Shown: positions 42,212-50,954, counted from the stretch's first letter. The stretch: 64,000 nt of DNA from JAJKJG01 sp036556825 (GCA_036556825.1 DATBIR010000023.1:16795-80794), one strand, 5' to 3'. A program made the numbers and translations. The notes: generated by a model not told the origin, from the sequence alone.

Positions 42212-42856
42212 ATGCATCGACGTGTTGTCTTGACCGGCCTCACGGCCGTCGCGGTCGGCCCTGCCCTCGCCCAGACCCAGCAGCCCTCGCCCATTCCGGC
42301 GACGCCGCAGCCGACGCAGGACACGCCGCCGGCGGCTGCGGGCGGGATCTACCAGAGCCAGGGCGGCACCGGCCAGATGGCGGCCGGCATGGGCCAGGCC
42401 GAAATGCGGCACGTCGACCAAACCCTCGCCGCCGGCATGGTCGCCCTTCAGACGAGCGAGATCGCGCTCCAGAAAGCGCAGAATCCGAGGGTCAAGCAGT
42501 TCGCGCAGTTCGAGCGGGACGAGCAGACGACCGTGGCGGAGGTGCTGCGTTCGTGGCAGGAGCCGGCGGCAACTGCGTCAACGGCGCCGCGGCCCGGCAC
42601 GAGCACGCCGGCCATCCCCGCCGACAAGGCCGATATGATGCAGTCGCTGCAGCAGGCCAAGGCCGGGGCGGACTTCGACCGCACGTATATCCAGGGCCAG
42701 ATTCAGGGCCATCAGGAGCTCCTTCAGATCCAGGAGCGCTACCTGCAGAGCAACAGCCGCAACCGCGAGCACATGAACGTGGCAAAGCTGGCCCGCGGCC
42801 ATATCAAGGAGCATCTGGCCATGCTCCAGGACCTCCTGAAGGAAGTCCGCGGATAG
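42212..42856 (+). CDS. DUF4142-domain exported protein
   Basis: A 214-residue secreted protein. The N-terminus MHRRVVLTGLTAVAVGPALA is a signal peptide with paired Arg that could use Tat or Sec. After a Pro/Gln-rich linker, residues about 60-214 form the helical DUF4142 domain (DQTLAAGMVALQTSEIALQKA; FDRTYIQGQIQGHQELLQI). This ferritin-like four-helix family is often linked to stress and envelope functions, but the activity is unknown. AGGAG nine bases upstream supports the ATG. Confidence 0.85.
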   Translation: MHRRVVLTGLTAVAVGPALAQTQQPSPIPATPQPTQDTPPAAAGGIYQSQGGTGQMAAGMGQAEMRHVDQTLAAGMVALQTSEIALQKAQNPRVKQFAQFERDEQTTVAEVLRSWQEPAATASTAPRPGTSTPAIPADKADMMQSLQQAKAGADFDRTYIQGQIQGHQELLQIQERYLQSNSRNREHMNVAKLARGHIKEHLAMLQDLLKEVRG

Positions 42857-42991
42857 GCATCGGGCCGCCTTCCCGGTCCCGCGCCCCTGACGGGCTCCGT
42901 CCTGAACCCGCTCCGGCCGGGGATCGGATCGCAGTTTGACGCGTTATCCCATGCCCGGTCCCGCCGGGCATGGGGATCTGTGGAGGCGACC

Positions 42992-43165
42992 ATGGGCGAT
43001 CTGAAGAAGGCTGATACGAAACGGTCCGGGTTTGGCGAGACCGCCAGCCCGAAGGACAAGAAGCTGGCGGAAAACTCCAAGAAAAACCTCGACAAGAAGC
43101 TCGATCACGCCCTTGAGGAGACCTTTCCGACGAGCGATCCGGTTTCGGTGAAGATCACCAAGTAG
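42992..43165 (+). CDS. Small Lys-rich hypothetical protein
   Basis: A 57-residue basic protein whose C-terminal half, LDHALEETFPTSDPVSVKI, matches from memory a conserved small-protein motif in Hyphomicrobiales and other proteobacteria (ALEESFPASDP-type). Function unknown. GGAGG six bases before ATG 42992 marks the start. It ends the run of small genes between clpB and mcd. Confidence 0.7.
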   Translation: MGDLKKADTKRSGFGETASPKDKKLAENSKKNLDKKLDHALEETFPTSDPVSVKITK

Positions 43166-43325
43166 CGCTTCCCAGGCGCAAGCGCTGGAATTACCCGGCA
43201 TTCCGTCATGCCGGGACGCCCCAACGGGGCCTGCCGTCGGCCGCCAGCCCGAAAGCGCTCTGCCGGCCGAGGCATCGTGTGCACCGCTGCACCCGAGGGT
43301 TCCGGCAGCCTCGACGATGCCCCGG

Positions 43326-44996
43326 TTACTGCTGTTCGAGAAGCCTGCGGGCGATGACGTTGGCCTGGATTTCGGCAGCGCCTTCGAAAATCGACAGAAT
43401 CCGGGCGTCGCAAAGGACGCGGCTGACCGGATATTCCAGCGCAAAGCCGTTGCCGCCGTGAATCTGCACGGCATTGTCGGCCGCCGCCCAGGCGACGCGC
43501 GCCGCAAGCAGCTTTGCCATGCCGGCTTCTAGATCGCAGCGCCTTCCTTCGTCCTTGGCGCGCCCTGCGAAATACGTCAGCTGCCGCGCGAGATGAATTT
43601 CCGCCGCCATCATCGCCAGCTTGTCGGCGACGCGCGGAAATGCGAGCAGCGGCTTGCCGAACTGGATGCGCTCCTGCGCGTAGCGAAGCGCCAGGTCGAG
43701 CGCCGACTGCGCCACGCCGACGGCGCGCGCGGCCGTCTGGATGCGCGCCGACTCGAAGGTCTGCATCAGCTGCTTGAATCCCTGTCCTTCGACGCCGCCG
43801 AGCAGATTGCGTCGAGGTACCGAGAAGCCGTCGAAGGCCAGCTCGTATTCCTTCATGCCGCGATAGCCGAGAACCTCGATCTCACCGCCGGTGAGGCCCG
43901 CGACCGGAAACGGATCGGCATCCGTGCCGCGCGGCTTTTCGGCCAGCAGGATCGAAAGCCCCTTGTGACCGGGCTCATTCGCGTCCGTGCGCACGAGCAT
44001 GGTCATCACATCGGCGCGCACAGGGTGCGTGATCCAGGTCTTGCTGCCGTGAATGCGATAAACGTCCCCCTCGCGCACGGCGCGCGTGCGCAGCGACGCG
44101 AGGTCGGAGCCGGTATTCGGCTCGGTGAAGACGGCCGTCGGGATGATGTCTCCCGCGGCAAGGCCCGGCAGGAAGCGCTGCTTCTGCTCGTCGGTGCCGC
44201 CGGCCATGATCAGCTCCGCGGCGATCTCCGAGCGGGTTCCGAGAGAGCCGACGCCGATATAGGCGCGCGACAGTTCCTCGGAGACGACGCACATGGAGAC
44301 CTTCGACAGGCCCATGCCGCCGTATTCCTCGGGGATCGTGAGCCCGAACACGCCGAGCCCGGCGAGGCTCGTGATCACCTCGAGCGGGATGTAGGCGTTG
44401 GTGCGGTGCCATTCGTGCGCGTGCGGCGTGACCTCGGCCTCGGCGAAGCGGCGCATCTCGGCGCGGATCGCCTCGAGGGTCTCGTCGAGGCCCGCATCGC
44501 CGATGGTCGCGACGCCCTGAAGGCCGCCGATGGCGGCAGCGAGCCGGGCCCGGTTGTCCGGCGTGTTGCCATCCACGATCATGGCTTCGATGGCATCCGT
44601 GCGAAAGCGGGCGGCGTCCCGCGCCGAGAGACCGAAGGCATGCAGGCGCACGGTTTCGCCCTGGCTCATGGCGATGCCGCCGAAGACCTGATCGAGATAC
44701 TCGCCGATGCCGAGGCGCACGAGCAGCTCTTCGATCTCGCCGAAACGGCCCCCCTCCTCCTGCCGTGCGGCATAGGCAGCCAGCTCGCGGATGGCTTCCG
44801 CATATGTCGCGAGCCATGCGAGGCCGTGGGCCGCGTGCTGCTCGGCTTCCAGCCGCTCCGCCGAGAGGCGGCCATCCACGGTCACGCGGGTGCGCAAGCG
44901 CCGGCCCGCCTCCGCGACGACGTCCGCCACGTCCTCCGCCGCCGTCCGGCAGAGGGCTACGATATCCGTCGATGCAGCGGCGGGTACGGCGGTCAT
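43326..44996 (-). CDS. mcd: (2S)-methylsuccinyl-CoA dehydrogenase
   Basis: A 556-residue acyl-CoA dehydrogenase that oxidises methylsuccinyl-CoA to mesaconyl-CoA in the ethylmalonyl-CoA pathway. The flavoprotein fold covers residues about 165-556 (IPEEYGGMGLSKVSMCVVSEE split by position, FTEPNTGSDL, GSKTWITH, IHGGNGFALEYP, IFEGAAEIQ). About 150 extra N-terminal residues distinguish Mcd from ordinary acyl-CoA dehydrogenases. The assignment also rests on ccr and ecm nearby. GGGAG seven bases before ATG 44996 supports the start. Confidence 0.9.
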   Translation of the reverse strand: MTAVPAAASTDIVALCRTAAEDVADVVAEAGRRLRTRVTVDGRLSAERLEAEQHAAHGLAWLATYAEAIRELAAYAARQEEGGRFGEIEELLVRLGIGEYLDQVFGGIAMSQGETVRLHAFGLSARDAARFRTDAIEAMIVDGNTPDNRARLAAAIGGLQGVATIGDAGLDETLEAIRAEMRRFAEAEVTPHAHEWHRTNAYIPLEVITSLAGLGVFGLTIPEEYGGMGLSKVSMCVVSEELSRAYIGVGSLGTRSEIAAELIMAGGTDEQKQRFLPGLAAGDIIPTAVFTEPNTGSDLASLRTRAVREGDVYRIHGSKTWITHPVRADVMTMLVRTDANEPGHKGLSILLAEKPRGTDADPFPVAGLTGGEIEVLGYRGMKEYELAFDGFSVPRRNLLGGVEGQGFKQLMQTFESARIQTAARAVGVAQSALDLALRYAQERIQFGKPLLAFPRVADKLAMMAAEIHLARQLTYFAGRAKDEGRRCDLEAGMAKLLAARVAWAAADNAVQIHGGNGFALEYPVSRVLCDARILSIFEGAAEIQANVIARRLLEQQ

Positions 44997-45209
44997 CAGC
45001 TTCTCCCGGACACACGATCGGACGTCGCCACTTGCAACCGATGTGCAGCGCAGCATAAACGCACCCGACAGGCTTGTTGAGCCTATTCTCGGGGCGGCCG
45101 CCGACGCGTTGGGGTAAGCGAGTTGTGGGGGACCGCTGTCCCGCGGAGTTGGTCACTTGCGTCGCCCGACCCCCTGCGCCATGTCCGAACAGGGAATTGA
45201 CGGATCATC

Positions 45210-46097
45210 GTGACTCGGCCGCGGACCATTTTGGCAGTCCTGAACATCGCCTACCGGCGGTTCCTGCTGCATGACGGCTGGGCCATTGCGAGCCACATCG
45301 CGCTTTCGGTGCTGATGTCGATGTTCCCGTTTCTGATCCTGGTCACGTCCCTCGCCAGCTTCTTCGGGACCGGTTCGCTCGCCGACGAGGCGGCCGACCT
45401 GATCCTGGAAGCGTGGCCCAGTGAAGTCGGCGAGCCGATCGCCAACGAGGTGCACCGCGTGCTCACCGAGGAGCGCCGCGACATCCTGACGATCGGCGCG
45501 GCGCTGGCGCTCTATTTCGCCTCGAGCGGCGTCGAAAGCCTGCGCGTCGGGCTGAACCGGGCCTACGGCCTTCGCGAGACGCGCTCCCTGTGGTTCACGC
45601 GCCTCGAGTCGATCGCCTTCGTGATCCTCGGCGCGGTCGTGATGCTTGGCTTCGCCGTTCTCGTCGTGCTCGGCCCCCTGATCTGGCGCGCTCTCGTCTA
45701 CTGGCTGCCCGGACTCGACCCGCTCGGCTGGATCATCGCGTTCCTCCGCATCGGTGTCGCCACGGTGCTGATCGTCGGCGCGCTGGTCGTCGCCCACAAG
45801 TTCATTCCATCCGGACGGCGCCGGTTCAAGGATGTCCTGCCCGGCATAGGCGTGACACTGGCGCTGTGGATCATCGGCGGCCTCATCTTCGGCTCGTATC
45901 TGGAACGCTACCCGGGCGCCTACGCCTCGATGTACGGCGGCCTCGCCACGGCCATGATCGCGCTCGTGTTTCTCTATGTGCTGGCGGCAATCTTCCTGTT
46001 CGGCGGCGAGTTGAACGGCACCGTCATCGCCGCCAAGAAGCGCAGCCTGTACCGGCTGCACGACCAGCACTTCAGCGAGGTCGTGAAGACGCCGTGA
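45210..46097 (+). CDS. YihY/BrkB-family inner-membrane protein
   Basis: A 295-residue protein with about six membrane segments and the family signature around SGVESLRVGLNRAYGLRE (residues about 110-127), and FLYVLAAIFLFGGELNG near the C-terminus. Members are often mislabelled ribonuclease BN; the true function is unknown, possibly transport. The start is GTG at 45210 with no strong ribosome-binding site. It lies between mcd and ccr on the opposite strand and stops six bases from the ccr stop, so it is probably not part of that pathway. Confidence 0.88.
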   Translation: MTRPRTILAVLNIAYRRFLLHDGWAIASHIALSVLMSMFPFLILVTSLASFFGTGSLADEAADLILEAWPSEVGEPIANEVHRVLTEERRDILTIGAALALYFASSGVESLRVGLNRAYGLRETRSLWFTRLESIAFVILGAVVMLGFAVLVVLGPLIWRALVYWLPGLDPLGWIIAFLRIGVATVLIVGALVVAHKFIPSGRRRFKDVLPGIGVTLALWIIGGLIFGSYLERYPGAYASMYGGLATAMIALVFLYVLAAIFLFGGELNGTVIAAKKRSLYRLHDQHFSEVVKTP

Positions 46098-46103
46098 AGG
46101 CGG

Positions 46104-47375
46104 TTACGACGCTGCCTCAAGTACGTCGTCGAACGTGCGCAGGCCCGTGCGCGGCGAGTTGACGAGCACGGCCATGTTGCCGGGCGCGTGCTGGTTCTTC
46201 CACATCTTGGTATGGGCGAACGGGATGCGATCCCACGGAAACACCTCGCTCATGCACGGATCGATGCGGCGGTCGAGGACAAAGCGGTTGGCCGCAGCGG
46301 CCTGCTTGAGATGCGCGAAATGCGATCCCTGGATGCGTTTCTGGCGCATCCAGACATAGCGCGCGTCGAAGGTGATGTTGAAGCCGGAGGTGCCGGCGCA
46401 GAATACCACCATGCCGCCACGCTTCACGACCAGCGTTGACACCGGGAACGTCTGCTCGCCTGGATGCTCGAACACGATGTCGACGTCCTTCTTGCCGGTG
46501 ACATCCCAGATCGCCTTGCCGAAGCGGCGCGCCTCTTTGAGCCAATCGTTGTATTCGGGACTGTTGACCTTCGGCATCTGGCCCCAGCAGTTGAACTCCT
46601 TGCGGTTGACCACTCCCTTTGCGCCGAGTTGCAGGACGTAGTCGCGCTTGCTCTCGTCGGAGATGATGCCGATGGCGTTGGCGCCGGATGCGGCGCATAT
46701 CTGCACGCCGAATACCCCGAGCCCGCCGGACGCGCCCCAGACAAGCACGTTGTCGCCCGGCCGCAGCCGGTGGCCCTGGTGGCCGAACAGCATGCGATAG
46801 GCGGTCGCAAGCGTCAGCGTATAGCTGGCCGCCTCCTCCCAGGTCAGGTGGCGCGGGCGCTCCATAAGCTGGCGCGACTGCACGCGGCAGAACTGGGCAA
46901 AGGAGCCGTCCGGCGTCTCGTAGCCCCAGATACGCTGCGACGGCGACAGCATCGGGTCGCCGCCATTGCACTCCTCGTCGTCGCCGTCGTCCTGGTTGCA
47001 ATGGACGACCACCTCGTCGCCGACCTTCCAGCGACGGACCTTGGCGCCGACCGCCCACACGATGCCGGAGGCGTCCGATCCGGCGATGTGATACGGCTGC
47101 TTGTGCACATCGAGAGGCGAGATCGGCTCGCCCAGGGCGGCCCAGATGCCGTTGTAATTGACGCCGGCGGCCATCACGAGGACGAGCACCTCGTCGTCGC
47201 CAATCGGCCACGTCGGCAGGACCTCGACCTGCATCGATTGTTCCGGCGGCCCGTGTCGTTCCTTGCGGATCGCCCACGCATACATTTTGGCCGGGACGTG
47301 CCCCAGAGGCGGGATTTCGCCGATCTCGTAGAGATCCTTGGTCGTGTCGGATTGGCGTAGCGCTTGGACCGGCAT
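46104..47375 (-). CDS. ccr: Crotonyl-CoA carboxylase/reductase
   Basis: A 423-residue medium-chain reductase that reductively carboxylates crotonyl-CoA to (2S)-ethylmalonyl-CoA with NADPH and CO2, the key step of the ethylmalonyl-CoA pathway. MYAWAIRKERHGPP, AGVNYNGIWAALGEP, GSDASGIVWAVG, NQDDGDDEECNGGDPM and GASGGLGVFGVQ are visible and typical of Ccr rather than simple quinone reductases; FNCWGQMPKVNS and QGSHFAHLKQA are also family blocks. GGAGG six bases before ATG 47375 supports the start. It is divergent from ecm. Confidence 0.96.
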   Translation of the reverse strand: MPVQALRQSDTTKDLYEIGEIPPLGHVPAKMYAWAIRKERHGPPEQSMQVEVLPTWPIGDDEVLVLVMAAGVNYNGIWAALGEPISPLDVHKQPYHIAGSDASGIVWAVGAKVRRWKVGDEVVVHCNQDDGDDEECNGGDPMLSPSQRIWGYETPDGSFAQFCRVQSRQLMERPRHLTWEEAASYTLTLATAYRMLFGHQGHRLRPGDNVLVWGASGGLGVFGVQICAASGANAIGIISDESKRDYVLQLGAKGVVNRKEFNCWGQMPKVNSPEYNDWLKEARRFGKAIWDVTGKKDVDIVFEHPGEQTFPVSTLVVKRGGMVVFCAGTSGFNITFDARYVWMRQKRIQGSHFAHLKQAAAANRFVLDRRIDPCMSEVFPWDRIPFAHTKMWKNQHAPGNMAVLVNSPRTGLRTFDDVLEAAS

Positions 47376-47426
47376 TCGTGCCTCCGCCGCGAAAGCATGA
47401 CCCCGCGAAGTAACGGCGCTCCAAGG

Positions 47427-47493
47427 AAGATCATGCGGCTCCATGGAGAATCGGAGCGGGATCGTTTCAATTCCGGCGCGACCGCGCTCCGGA
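47427..47493. repeat. Dispersed intergenic repeat, copy 4
   Basis: AAGATCATGCGGCTCC (47427-47442) carries the 15-base repeat core, followed by GGAGCGGGATCG (47453-47464) and GCGCTCC (47485-47491), which can pair with the GGAGCG. It lies upstream of ccr, within the ccr-ecm divergent region. Confidence 0.6.
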
Positions 47494-47518
47494 GCGTCCG
47501 ATCTGCGAGACTAGACCT

Positions 47519-47610
47519 CATGTTGATGCGCTGCAACATGGACCAATGTCTATGTCGCGCCCCATTCAGCGAAATGGGCGAGCCACGTGAAATTGTTGCA
47601 TAGTGCATCG
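47519..47610. promoter_or_regulatory. Paired inverted sites between ccr and ecm, candidate operators
   Basis: The reverse complement of 47524-47539 reads ATGTTGCAGCGCATCA; 47594-47609 reads TGTTGCATAGTGCATC. They share TGTTGCA..GYGCATC and face opposite directions, as two sites of one regulator would in a divergent promoter. CATGTTG/CAACATG (47519-47540) and CCCATT/AATGGG (47561-47578) form additional dyads. Ethylmalonyl-CoA pathway genes are known to have dedicated regulators in other alphaproteobacteria; which one would bind here is unknown. Confidence 0.4.
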
Positions 47611-47629
47611 CACCATCAGGTGACGCAGC

Positions 47630-49648
47630 ATGAGCGAGTCGACGGGCGCCGGGCGCGAGCGGGACAAGCCGTGGATCTTCCGCACCTATGCGGGACATTC
47701 GACGGCGGCCGAATCGAACGCGCTTTATCGGAAAAACCTCGGCAAGGGCCAGACCGGGCTGTCGGTCGCCTTCGATCTGCCGACGCAGACCGGCTACGAC
47801 CCCGACCATGAACTCGCCAGGGGCGAGGTCGGAAAGGTCGGCGTCTCGATCGCCCATATCGGCGACATGCGCGATCTGTTCGCCGGCATTCCGCTCGCCG
47901 AAATGAACACCTCAATGACCATCAACGCCACCGCGGCGTGGCTGCTGGCGCTCTACGTGGCAGCCGCCGACGAGCAGGGCGCGGCCCGCGCGGGCCTGCA
48001 GGGCACGACGCAGAACGACATCATCAAGGAATATCTGTCGCGCGGCACCTATGTGTTTCCGCCCGCGCCAAGTCTGCGGCTGACCAGGGACGTGATCCTG
48101 TTCACGACGGCCGAAATGCCGAAATGGAATCCGATCAACGTCTGCTCCTATCACCTTCAGGAAGCGGGCGCGACGCCCGTTCAGGAGCTCGCTTTCGCGC
48201 TCGCCACCGCGCAGGCCGTGCTCGACACGGTACGCCGCGCCGGCATCGACGACGCGACCTTCTCAGACGTGGTCGGCCGCATCTCGTTCTTCGTCAATGC
48301 GGGGCTGCGCTTCGTCACCGAGATGTGCAAGATGCGCGCCTTCGCCGAATTGTGGGACGAGATCACGCGCGAGCGCTATGGCATTGCCGACGCGAAGAAG
48401 CGCGTCTTCCGCTACGGCGTCCAGGTCAATTCACTCGGCCTGACCGAGCAGCAGCCTGAGAACAACGTCCACCGCATCCTGCTCGAGATGCTTGCGGTAA
48501 CGCTGTCGCGCAAAGCCCGCGCCCGCGCGGTGCAGCTGCCGGCGTGGAACGAGGCGCTCGGCCTGCCGCGGCCCTGGGACCAGCAATGGTCGCTGCGCAT
48601 GCAGCAGATCCTTGCCTTGGAGACCGACCTGCTCGACCACGACGACCTCTTCGACGGGTCGAAGGTGGTCGAGAGCAAGGTTGCCGCGTTGAAGGAGGCA
48701 GCCCGCGCCGAGCTCGCGCGCATCGAGGCTCTCGGCGGCGCCGTTGCCGGCGTCGAGTCCGGCTATCTGAAACGCGCCCTTGTCGAATCCAACGCCAGGC
48801 GCCTTGCGGCCATCGAGGCAGGCGAGCAGGTCGTGGTCGGCGTCAACCGCTTTGTTGAAGGAGAGCCCTCGCCTCTCACCGCCGGCGAAGGGGCCATCCT
48901 CACCGTGCCCGAAACGGTCGAGATGGAATCGGTGCACAAGATCCGCGCCTGGCGCGCCGGCCGCGACGGCAAGGCCGCCGATGCCGCCCTGGACGAGCTT
49001 GAGGCGGCGGCGCGCGAATGCCGCAACATCATGCCGGCCTCGATCGCATGCGCCAAGGCCGGGGTCACCACGGGCGAGTGGGGCGAGGTGCTGCGCCAGA
49101 TTTTCGGCGAATACCGCGCCCCGACCGGCGTCGGCCCGGACACGGCGACCGCCGGAGCGACGCCGGACATCCGCGTCATGATCGCCGATCTCGGCCAAAA
49201 GCTCGGCGAGACGCCGCGCCTCGTGGTCGGCAAGCCAGGGCTCGACGGCCATTCAAACGGCGCCGAGCAGATAGCGCTGCGCGCCCGCGACGTCGGCATG
49301 GCGGTCACCTATGACGGCATTCGCCAGACACCCCGCGAGATCGTCGCCAGGGCGCGCGAGACCGGCGCCCATGTGATCGGCCTGTCGATCCTCTCGGGCT
49401 CGCATGTGCCGCTGGTGCGCCAGGTAATGGCGCAGCTGCGCGTCGCGGGCCTCGACCACATTCCGGTCGTGGTCGGCGGCATCATCTCCGGCGACGACGC
49501 GCTGGTTCTCAACAACCTCGGCGTCGCCGCCGTCTACACGCCCAAGAATTACGCCCTCGACGCGATCATGGCCGACATCGTGCGCGTGGTTGAGAAGTCG
49601 GTCGCACGGCGGACCGACGCAACGCGGCATGAACCAAGCCGCGCCTGA
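47630..49648 (+). CDS. ecm: Ethylmalonyl-CoA mutase (MeaA type)
   Basis: A 672-residue coenzyme-B12 mutase converting (2R)-ethylmalonyl-CoA to (2S)-methylsuccinyl-CoA, the step between Ccr and Mcd. The N-terminal barrel has AFDLPTQTGYDPDHE and QGTTQNDIIKEY; the C-terminal cobalamin domain (from about residue 520) has the base-off ligand motif DGHSNG in KPGLDGHSNGAEQ. The single-polypeptide form and the ccr neighbour favour Ecm over methylmalonyl-CoA mutase. AGGTGA lies before the ATG. It is often annotated as protein MeaA. Confidence 0.95.
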   Translation: MSESTGAGRERDKPWIFRTYAGHSTAAESNALYRKNLGKGQTGLSVAFDLPTQTGYDPDHELARGEVGKVGVSIAHIGDMRDLFAGIPLAEMNTSMTINATAAWLLALYVAAADEQGAARAGLQGTTQNDIIKEYLSRGTYVFPPAPSLRLTRDVILFTTAEMPKWNPINVCSYHLQEAGATPVQELAFALATAQAVLDTVRRAGIDDATFSDVVGRISFFVNAGLRFVTEMCKMRAFAELWDEITRERYGIADAKKRVFRYGVQVNSLGLTEQQPENNVHRILLEMLAVTLSRKARARAVQLPAWNEALGLPRPWDQQWSLRMQQILALETDLLDHDDLFDGSKVVESKVAALKEAARAELARIEALGGAVAGVESGYLKRALVESNARRLAAIEAGEQVVVGVNRFVEGEPSPLTAGEGAILTVPETVEMESVHKIRAWRAGRDGKAADAALDELEAAARECRNIMPASIACAKAGVTTGEWGEVLRQIFGEYRAPTGVGPDTATAGATPDIRVMIADLGQKLGETPRLVVGKPGLDGHSNGAEQIALRARDVGMAVTYDGIRQTPREIVARARETGAHVIGLSILSGSHVPLVRQVMAQLRVAGLDHIPVVVGGIISGDDALVLNNLGVAAVYTPKNYALDAIMADIVRVVEKSVARRTDATRHEPSRA

Positions 49649-49700
49649 TCCCGTAGTCAGGGTTCGGCTTCGGCGCGCCGGAACAAGGATGCTAGAGCAG

Positions 49701-49792
49701 ATCCGGCAAAGTGGGCATTCGCTTTGCCGACAAAGATCATGCGGCTCAAGAGAGAGAGGGAGCAGCATCGATTCAATCTGAATCGATGCTGC
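49701..49792. repeat. Dispersed intergenic palindromic element, copy 5 (most complete)
   Basis: Three parts occur in order: CGGCAAAG (49704-49711) paired with CTTTGCCG (49722-49729); core AAGATCATGCGGCTC (49733-49747); and GCAGCATCGATTC (49762-49774) paired with GAATCGATGCTGC (49780-49792). GATCCGGC at its start also opens copy 1. The last hairpin covers the 3' end and stop codon of the adjoining PLP-enzyme gene and may terminate transcription from both sides. Confidence 0.7.
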
Positions 49793-50954
49793 GCTGGCGG
49801 TGCGCGTCCCTAAGCGCCGCATCAAGGTCGCGGTAGAGGTCGTCGACGTCCTCAATGCCGGTCGAGAGGCGCAAGAGGTCTGGCGGGCACGGCGTGTCGG
49901 GGCCTTCGACGGAGGCGCGGTGCTCGATCAGACTTTCGACGCCGCCGAGGGAGGTTGCGCGCTTCCACAAGGACACACGCGCCGCCGTGGCGACGGCGGC
50001 GGCCTCGCCGCCCGTCACCTGGATCGACAGCATGTAGCCGAAACCGCCTTCCATCTGGCGCGCCGCGACGTCGTGGCCCGGATGCTGCGGCAGGCCGGGA
50101 TAGAGCACGCGTGCGACATGCGGATGGCCCGCAAGCCTCTCGGCCAGCGTCATTGCGCTGTTCGCCTGCGCAGCGGCCCGCAGCGGCAGCGTGCGCATGC
50201 CGCGCAGGGCAAGATAGGCCTCGAACGGCCCCAGGATGGCGCCTTGCGACCGGCGCACCCCGACGATCCGTTCCCAGAACGCGTCCGTCGTGGCCCCGGC
50301 CAGGGCGCCGGCAATGACGTCGCTGTGGCCGTTGAGGATTTTCGTCGCCGCATGCATGACGATGTCGGCCCCGAGGACGAGCGGGCGCGTGTGGATGGGC
50401 GAGGCCGCCGTCGAGTCGACGGCAAGCCGGGCGCCGGCCGCGTGCGCGATGCCGGCCGCGGCGGCGATGTCGGTGATCGTCCACAGCGGGTTCGACGGCG
50501 TCTCCAGCCAGACGAGGCGGGTCTTGCCGGGCCGCATCGCGGCCTCGAGGGCGTCGAGATCGTCCGTCTCGACGAGGTCGACCTCGAGGCCCCAGCGCAC
50601 TGCCTCCGTCACCAGCCACTTGCGCAATGCCCAGTACATGACTTTCGGCGCAACCACGTGGTCGCCGGGGTCGAGCGCCTGGAACACGGCAGTGGCCGCT
50701 GCCATCCCGGACGAGAACAGGAGAGCGCCTGCTCCGGCGTCTTCGAGCATGGCAACGACCGCCTCAGCCTGGCGCACCGTGGCATTATCCGGCCGGCCGT
50801 AGGCATAGCCGGACGAATAGGCGTTGTCTTCGTCGCGGATGTAGGTCGTTGCCACGTGGATCGGCGGCACGATCGCCCTGGTGAGCGGATCGATGGCGCC
50901 CATCGCCTGCGCGGTGAGGCTGCGCTTCGACCAGTTCGGCCGTGATGGCTGCAT
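49773..50954 (-). CDS. Cys/Met-metabolism PLP enzyme, cystathionine synthase/lyase-like
   Basis: A 393-residue PLP-dependent enzyme of the cystathionine gamma-synthase family. PLP-binding Lys205 lies in HAATKILNGHSDV; LFSSGMAA (near residue 81), WLETPSNPLW and VDSTAASP are family motifs. Members include cystathionine beta-lyase, gamma-synthase and O-acetylhomoserine sulfhydrylases; the substrate cannot be fixed here, though metX at the window end offers an O-acetylhomoserine source. GGAGG precedes ATG 50954. The last six residues come from a dispersed repeat. Confidence 0.85.
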   Translation of the reverse strand: MQPSRPNWSKRSLTAQAMGAIDPLTRAIVPPIHVATTYIRDEDNAYSSGYAYGRPDNATVRQAEAVVAMLEDAGAGALLFSSGMAAATAVFQALDPGDHVVAPKVMYWALRKWLVTEAVRWGLEVDLVETDDLDALEAAMRPGKTRLVWLETPSNPLWTITDIAAAAGIAHAAGARLAVDSTAASPIHTRPLVLGADIVMHAATKILNGHSDVIAGALAGATTDAFWERIVGVRRSQGAILGPFEAYLALRGMRTLPLRAAAQANSAMTLAERLAGHPHVARVLYPGLPQHPGHDVAARQMEGGFGYMLSIQVTGGEAAAVATAARVSLWKRATSLGGVESLIEHRASVEGPDTPCPPDLLRLSTGIEDVDDLYRDLDAALRDAHRQRSIDSD

